A stretch of 64,000 nt of DNA. Origin: CALAMC01 sp964459465. GTDB taxonomy: Bacteria; Zixibacteria; MSB-5A5; GN15; PGXB01. The notes below the pieces were generated by a model, which ran no database searches, was not told the origin of the DNA, and saw nothing but the letters and a program-made list of their open reading frames with translations. Below are positions 59,593 through 64,000 of the stretch, piece after piece (within the stretch, counting starts at the first letter, position 1; the number at the start of each line of letters is the position of its first letter). The position numbers were made by a program, and so were the translations under genes. The stretch lies in the NCBI GenBank assembly GCA_964459465.1, contig CAYWLR010000006.1, forward strand, positions 62,001-126,000, in the 5' to 3' direction.

Positions 59593-61905
59593 TTACCACC
59601 ACGACCAGAATTCGACCCGAATCTTCGATAGTACCTTGCGGCCCAATATCCCCAACAACGAGGCTTTCCCCGTTTCAATCTTGGCATAACCACTCATACC
59701 CTCGCGCAACAGGCCTTCTTCATTGGCCATGATCGCCGAGACTTCAAAAAAATATCGACCGTCTTTTTGTGTCGCCGCTTCGGGGATACGAACAATTGTA
59801 CCCTCGAACGTTCTATTGGGATAAGTACGAATTTTTACCGATACCTTCTGCCCCAGCTGCAACCGGCCGATTTCGAAATCGGACACCGGAATAAGTACCT
59901 CGACCGTCTTGTGATTGATTACCGACAGAAGAGTTTTTTCAGTCGGATTGCGGAACACCACTCCTGCGATGGGTGCCGTGACAATGCGGGCGTCGCCCTG
60001 CATCTGCAAAAACTCCAGTCGGGCTTTCTGGCTTTCGATTTTCTTTTCGAGGATGATTTCTTCCTCCCGAAGCGGGCCGGATCTCAATACATCCAGCGCC
60101 GACACCGCCGTCTGCCAGTTGGCCTTGTCGATATCCATCTTCGAGCGAGCGCCTTCCAGCTGTTCCGGGGAAATCAATTCCCGTCTGGCCAGCTCCTGCG
60201 CACGTTCATAATCCTTCTGGCTTTTATCATACGCCGCCAGCGCCGCCGCGACCCGGGCCTGGGCTTCATCGACCTCCACTTGCTTGGGCGGGGCTTTGAG
60301 AAGCATCAGCTCCCCTTCCAGACTCTGAAGCGCCGCGTTGGCCGCCAGAATTTCCTGCGATATCTGATTCGAGGTCAATATCGCCAGCGTATCACCCGGT
60401 ATGACCTGCTGCCCGTCACCAACCAGCGGGGCCAGGTTCAACAGCCCCATATCGTTGGCATTCATCTGCATGATAGACATCTTGTCGTCCGGATTCTGGC
60501 CGCCGTAATGTAAACTGCTCTGCAGAAAACCATATTCGCTTAACGACACGTCAAACCGCGCGATGGGCTTGATATAAACTTCACCCGATACCCGGTTGGG
60601 AAACGGTATCGCCACGCATAAAACGATTATGATGATAGCGATGACAATATAGCTGATCAGCCGTCCCGGTTTTTTCAAAATATCCTTCATATACTTGACG
60701 TGCGTGACTATCCCTCTGGCCAGTGACCGTAACTTATTGCGTAATATAAAAAATAGCAGAAGAACCAGCAATAAAAATCCCGCCCCGCCCCAGTGGGATA
60801 TCATGAAACCGCCCAGTATATATATTATCAAAACAATCAGGAAAAATGAATAAAGCGAGGCCAAAAAGGCATATATCAGGAAGGCCCTCTTCTCGCGCTT
60901 GGTCGCCGCCACCGGTTCAATCGGCCAGCCCAGAATTATTCTTTTGAAAATATTGCCCGCGTAATCAAATGCCCGACTGCGCAAATTGACAATGTCCAGC
61001 CAGTCGGATAATAAATAATAACCGTCAAGTTTAATCAGCGGGTTAAAATTGAATAAATATGTCACCAGACTGACTCCGGCGATTATCCGCGCCACCTCAT
61101 TGATAAACACGCCCGGCACCGTCACGCGCCAGACAATGATCGCGAATGCCGTCAACAGAAGTTGATAATACGGCCCGGCCAAAGTGACTGCGAGCCGCTG
61201 GGATTTTTTCGGGAACAGCCAGCTGTCGGAAACATCGCAATAAAAGCAGGGCTGCAAATACATCAGCAAAAAACCCATCTCACGGACCTCGCCGCCGTAG
61301 TGACGGCAGACCACGGCGTGGGCGAATTCATGGAAAACTATAATTATAAACAGCGAAACGACAATAGCGGCAATGGATCCCAGAGCGAACAGACCGCCGA
61401 GGTCAAACCATAACAACTCACGGGCCTCCTCGAATAATATCACCGCCGCCGCCAATATCACCACCGAGAACATGAAAAACCAGAACGGCCGATGAAACGG
61501 CTTATATATAATGTTCAGTCTGTCGAGGAATTTCCCCGGTCGAAATCCTTTTATCTTCAAAAACAGTATCCTGTCGGCCAGTGAACGGGGACGAAACGCC
61601 TGCTTGGCGGCGCGCGATATTTCCTGTTCGGTCCGCCCGTCATCGATAAAAAACATCGAGCGAAGATTCTCCACAAACTGCCCGACATTTTCCGCCGTTA
61701 TCTGGAAACCGAATTTTTCTTTAAACCCGGCGGCGATTTCCTCCGGAGAGGTTTTGCCGTCGAGTCGGTTTATCAGCCAGAATTCCGGCTCCCGCAATTG
61801 GAAATAACTACCGGTGATGGGATCCTTGATATGATAGCAGGTCTGGCCGTCAATAACGGTCGGAGCCGAAATCAAATCCGAACGCAGTTTGGCAAACTGT
61901 GACAT
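59593..61905 (-). CDS. PqqD-like/M50 peptidase/HlyD fusion protein
   Basis: A 770-residue protein. Residues 1-105 look like a PqqD-type recognition domain (TVIDGQTCYHIKDPITGSYF ... EFWLINRLDGKTSPEEIAAGF). Next come membrane helices with the site-2 zinc protease motif FHEFAHA (His and Glu) and the second motif NPLIKLDGYYLLSDWLD. The C-terminal part (about 430-770) is an HlyD-type adaptor with lipoyl halves and a long coiled coil (residues about 540-640). Such fusions are found in RiPP systems, where they may cut and export peptides. It is encoded alone here, about 40 kb from the peptide cluster, so a link is possible but not shown. Confidence 0.88.
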   Translation of the reverse strand: MSQFAKLRSDLISAPTVIDGQTCYHIKDPITGSYFQLREPEFWLINRLDGKTSPEEIAAGFKEKFGFQITAENVGQFVENLRSMFFIDDGRTEQEISRAAKQAFRPRSLADRILFLKIKGFRPGKFLDRLNIIYKPFHRPFWFFMFSVVILAAAVILFEEARELLWFDLGGLFALGSIAAIVVSLFIIIVFHEFAHAVVCRHYGGEVREMGFLLMYLQPCFYCDVSDSWLFPKKSQRLAVTLAGPYYQLLLTAFAIIVWRVTVPGVFINEVARIIAGVSLVTYLFNFNPLIKLDGYYLLSDWLDIVNLRSRAFDYAGNIFKRIILGWPIEPVAATKREKRAFLIYAFLASLYSFFLIVLIIYILGGFMISHWGGAGFLLLVLLLFFILRNKLRSLARGIVTHVKYMKDILKKPGRLISYIVIAIIIIVLCVAIPFPNRVSGEVYIKPIARFDVSLSEYGFLQSSLHYGGQNPDDKMSIMQMNANDMGLLNLAPLVGDGQQVIPGDTLAILTSNQISQEILAANAALQSLEGELMLLKAPPKQVEVDEAQARVAAALAAYDKSQKDYERAQELARRELISPEQLEGARSKMDIDKANWQTAVSALDVLRSGPLREEEIILEKKIESQKARLEFLQMQGDARIVTAPIAGVVFRNPTEKTLLSVINHKTVEVLIPVSDFEIGRLQLGQKVSVKIRTYPNRTFEGTIVRIPEAATQKDGRYFFEVSAIMANEEGLLREGMSGYAKIETGKASLLGILGRKVLSKIRVEFWSWW

Positions 61906-61952
61906 GGGAATAAGTTAAAATATAAAGCGTCTTCAATCAAGATGGCATTTGA

Positions 61953-62165
61953 CTGCGAAAATTCGATTTACCGCTCTGGCTGATTCTGACTGCCTTTCTA
62001 TTTGGCCTTATAGTCAGCCTTCTGGCGGGATATTATCCAGCCTCTAAAGCCGCCAAAGTTGATCCGGCGAGGCCCTTCGCGAAGAATAATCTGGCTTTTA
62101 AATCAGGAAATCAATTATTGTCTATGAGCAATCCGGGTCCGGGCCGGGCGGAACACCGTAAATAA
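61953..62165 (+). pseudogene. FtsX/MacB-type permease C-terminal fragment
   Basis: On the plus strand the frame after a TGA at 61950 reads LRKFDLPLWLILTAFLFGLI, then VSLLAGYYPASKAAKVDPAR, the very typical last membrane helix and end of MacB/FtsX-like ABC permeases, then KNNLAFKSGN. There is no start, and the rest of the gene is absent, so it is a decayed remnant. It runs into the end of the dockerin gene on the other strand. Confidence 0.7.
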
Positions 62166-63531
62166 AATCAATTAGATATAATACATCGATAAGGTTTATC
62201 GCACCGTCGGCGTTGACATCCCCCGACTGCGGCGGAACCGGCGCCGGCCCCGCCGGAGCACTATAAATATGATCAATCAAATACAATACGTCGATTAAAT
62301 TTATGGCGCCGTCCGCATTGACATCACCGCATATAAAATCGTCCAGATCGATATACAGCGAATCAAGTGGCGTCATCGCTGTCGCGACACCGTCGGAAAA
62401 TTCTAAATAATATTTATACCACCCGGTTTCGGAAACATTAAGCGCCGTCTCGAAAATCGCTCCGTCAGCATAATCCTTGGCGCACGCCGTCATGTCATAT
62501 GCTGCATCATCAAAATGCAACGTTCTGATAACGGGCAGATGATTATCATCGTCAATATAAGTTGCCGTCGCCGTTATATGCCCGATATCATCCCCGACAA
62601 CGTCCACTCCGCCAAGCTGGGGTGCAGTGTTGACGGCGGAAAAATCCAGCAGGTTCGACGATGGCATGAAAATGGCGGCTTTGCCTTCATCGCAATAAGT
62701 GAGCGTCGTCAGCGCCAGCATGGCCGTCACCGGGGCCGCGCCGATAAAACCCGATGGCGGCGGCCAGTCCGACCACCCCGGCTGCGCCGTCAGGTCCGCG
62801 ATGTTGCACGATAGATAAAGTGAGTTGCCGCTGATATTTGTGGATATTGACCCGATGTGAGTCAAACTGCTGTCGGCCAGGTCCATGGCATAAAGCCCTG
62901 AAGTGTATATCACCGCATTGGCATAAAGCAATAAGTACACGGTCGAATCGGACATATTGGGATCCAGAATCCCGACCATATATAAATAATACGTGAACAG
63001 CCCGCCCGACGTGGGAAACCCGCCGCCATTGTTGTCCAGCCGGAAATAAAGTTTGTTGTCGGAGTATGAACCATAAAGGTGCGCGATGTCGAGATTACTC
63101 CCGCCTCCTGTCTGGTCACCGGTATCATCGGTGCCCAGGTCGGCCAGAAGGTGTGACGGCACCGGGAACTGTTCGGCGCCGTTCTTGGGCGACTGGCTGA
63201 CCACGGCCGTATCAATTTCAGAGCGGAAATACCATTCGAGCGTATTCGACGGCGGTTGATAGTCGATAAAACCGGAAAAAGTCTGGGTGGTGCAGGCCTC
63301 GTATGACAGATTTAACACGACATTACTCCACGAGGTCTGGGTGTAATCCCGGAAAATCAGGCGATGTTCGGCGCCCGTATTCATGTAAAGAGAATCGGTT
63401 ATATCGAAATTGAAATGGGTTATTGCCGACGGCGCGCTGGAAGCGGAATATTCATATGGTTTCGGATATTCCTGCGCCATCGATATATCGACGGCCATGA
63501 CAAGAATGAAAGAAATCAAAGTTTTGCTCAT
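62122..63531 (-). CDS. Secreted protein with two type I dockerin repeats
   Basis: A 469-residue protein from the ATG at 63531, four bases after GAGGG. Signal peptide (LISFILVMAVDISMA), a long beta-rich part of unknown family (about 20-400) and a C-terminal dockerin with two near-identical EF-hand-like repeats, GDVNADGAINLIDVLYLID (calcium-binding Asp/Asn/Asp), separated by a Pro-rich linker. Dockerins bind cohesins in cellulosomes, but in Zixibacteria and relatives they are common in secreted proteins without cohesins. Function unknown. Confidence 0.85.
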   Translation of the reverse strand: MSKTLISFILVMAVDISMAQEYPKPYEYSASSAPSAITHFNFDITDSLYMNTGAEHRLIFRDYTQTSWSNVVLNLSYEACTTQTFSGFIDYQPPSNTLEWYFRSEIDTAVVSQSPKNGAEQFPVPSHLLADLGTDDTGDQTGGGSNLDIAHLYGSYSDNKLYFRLDNNGGGFPTSGGLFTYYLYMVGILDPNMSDSTVYLLLYANAVIYTSGLYAMDLADSSLTHIGSISTNISGNSLYLSCNIADLTAQPGWSDWPPPSGFIGAAPVTAMLALTTLTYCDEGKAAIFMPSSNLLDFSAVNTAPQLGGVDVVGDDIGHITATATYIDDDNHLPVIRTLHFDDAAYDMTACAKDYADGAIFETALNVSETGWYKYYLEFSDGVATAMTPLDSLYIDLDDFICGDVNADGAINLIDVLYLIDHIYSAPAGPAPVPPQSGDVNADGAINLIDVLYLIDFIYGVPPGPDPDCS

Positions 63532-63647
63532 ATATCCCTCGTTGCGGGTTTCGAGTAAATGCAGTAATAATCTAATATATAATGAAATGATAAATTTCAA
63601 ACGGGTTTTTTGTCCGGACCGACGGCCATTTGTACCGCTTTTGATAC

Positions 63648-63677
63648 AAAAAAGGCCGGCTTTTCAAAACCGGCCTT
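63648..63677 (-). terminator. Intrinsic terminator of the outer-membrane barrel gene
   Basis: On the minus strand AAGGCCGG and CCGGCCTT pair over 8 bp with a 10-base loop, followed by six T, 25 bases after the stop of the gene at 63703. Confidence 0.85.
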
Positions 63678-63702
63678 CATTATACGTCGCAATTATATTT
63701 TC

Positions 63703-64000
63703 CTAAAAGCCCACCATGAGACCCAGAACAAATCGGTTTTCCTCGTCCTCAATCATATATGTATTTTCGACAAAACCGCGAATGTTGGTCCTTATCACAT
63801 GCCCCAGATGACCGGTTATGGAATGATAACCCGGCGCGTCATGGTCATAATCAACAACATTATAACTGGCAACGCCGTAAAATTTGCTCCGGTCGCCGTG
63901 CGGCATTATAGTCAACTCGGCCAGCCCCCCGCGCGACAGGATTTTAGTATTCGTCGGCCCGCCCTCTTCCATGAACGGGTCGGTATCCCTGCGCTCCAGA
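63703..64000 (-). CDS. Outer-membrane beta-barrel protein, N-terminus beyond window edge
   Basis: The last 98 residues of a protein that enters from the right edge; the frame before the internal ATG is open to 64000. Alternating strands (LAELTIMPHGDRSKFYGVASYNVVDYD; HLGHVIRTNIRGFVENTYMI; RFVLGLMVGF) and a final Phe fit an outer-membrane barrel. The C-terminal Phe is the signal recognised by the BAM machinery. Family unknown. Confidence 0.75.
   Translation of the reverse strand, partial: LERRDTDPFMEEGGPTNTKILSRGGLAELTIMPHGDRSKFYGVASYNVVDYDHDAPGYHSITGHLGHVIRTNIRGFVENTYMIEDEENRFVLGLMVGF

Noticed and set aside
59457..59693. 78-residue minus-strand frame between the membrane protein and the M50/HlyD gene
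   Set aside because: Its first part lies inside the M50/HlyD gene in another frame and the rest has no supporting signal.

Overview
This window most likely comes from an uncultured Gram-negative bacterium of the FCB supergroup, and my best guess is candidate phylum Zixibacteria. The sequence shows several secreted proteins ending in FlgD-like Ig domains (NPFNPNT motif and a KMLLMK-type end), a type I dockerin protein, an outer-membrane barrel, lipid-A/O-antigen genes and a bacterial geranylgeranylglyceryl phosphate synthase. Two exact 100-N blocks (24806-24905, 47088-47187) show that it is a scaffold, probably from a metagenome. The taxonomic call is inference.

Layout. 1-2429 (minus): arsR, an ArsP-type permease and an RND adaptor, a metal-responsive efflux operon cut by the left edge. 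2593-5211: a secreted subtilisin with two PKD domains. 5941-9165: a large hybrid histidine kinase. 9359-10315: a short HlyD-like protein. 10504-20782: the highlight, a compact putative RiPP (ribosomally made, modified peptide) cluster. It holds a 33-residue precursor-like peptide with a near-perfect Shine-Dalgarno, two hairpins, three nucleotidyltransferase-like paralogues (only one with an intact active site), a radical SAM/SPASM enzyme with a PqqD-like N-terminus, a thymidylate-kinase-like protein, two ATP-grasp paralogues, an HlyD adaptor, an ABC exporter and a DUF92 protein. 20841-29282: a secreted repeat protein, then a chaperone-usher-like pilus locus with DUF4402 subunits. 29570-30976: a methyltransferase, tRNA-Asp, a broken GIY-YIG gene, a broken tRNA-Asp and tRNA-Val. 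30989-37163: small membrane protein, O-antigen ligase, gmhA, GGGP synthase, alaS, recX. 37377-46837: cupin, M16 peptidase, secDF, CYTH protein, DUF4846-like protein, beta-helix protein. 46935-47896: tRNA-Ser followed by a small GIY-YIG element with palindromic repeat arrays and a duplicated tRNA 3' end. 48320-52508: response regulator, DUF2569-like and zinc-ribbon proteins, then an ECF sigma/anti-sigma pair. 52725-54590: hgcA and hgcB, the mercury methylation genes, preceded by a small PD-(D/E)XK-like nuclease. 54665-57895: EamA transporter, cysteine desulfurase, CPBP protease. 57952-59453: an AT-rich two-gene module (membrane protein plus MBL-fold protein). 59593-61905: a PqqD/M50/HlyD fusion. 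61953-64000: a permease fragment, a dockerin protein and the end of an outer-membrane barrel.

How the parts work together. In the RiPP cluster the peptide would be bound by the PqqD-like domain, changed by the radical SAM and ATP-grasp enzymes, possibly phosphorylated or nucleotidylated, and exported by the HlyD/ABC pair. In the pilus locus the DUF4402 proteins would be subunits carried by the PapD-like chaperone to the usher-like barrel. The hgcAB pair, on established knowledge of the family, predicts methylmercury production under anoxic conditions.
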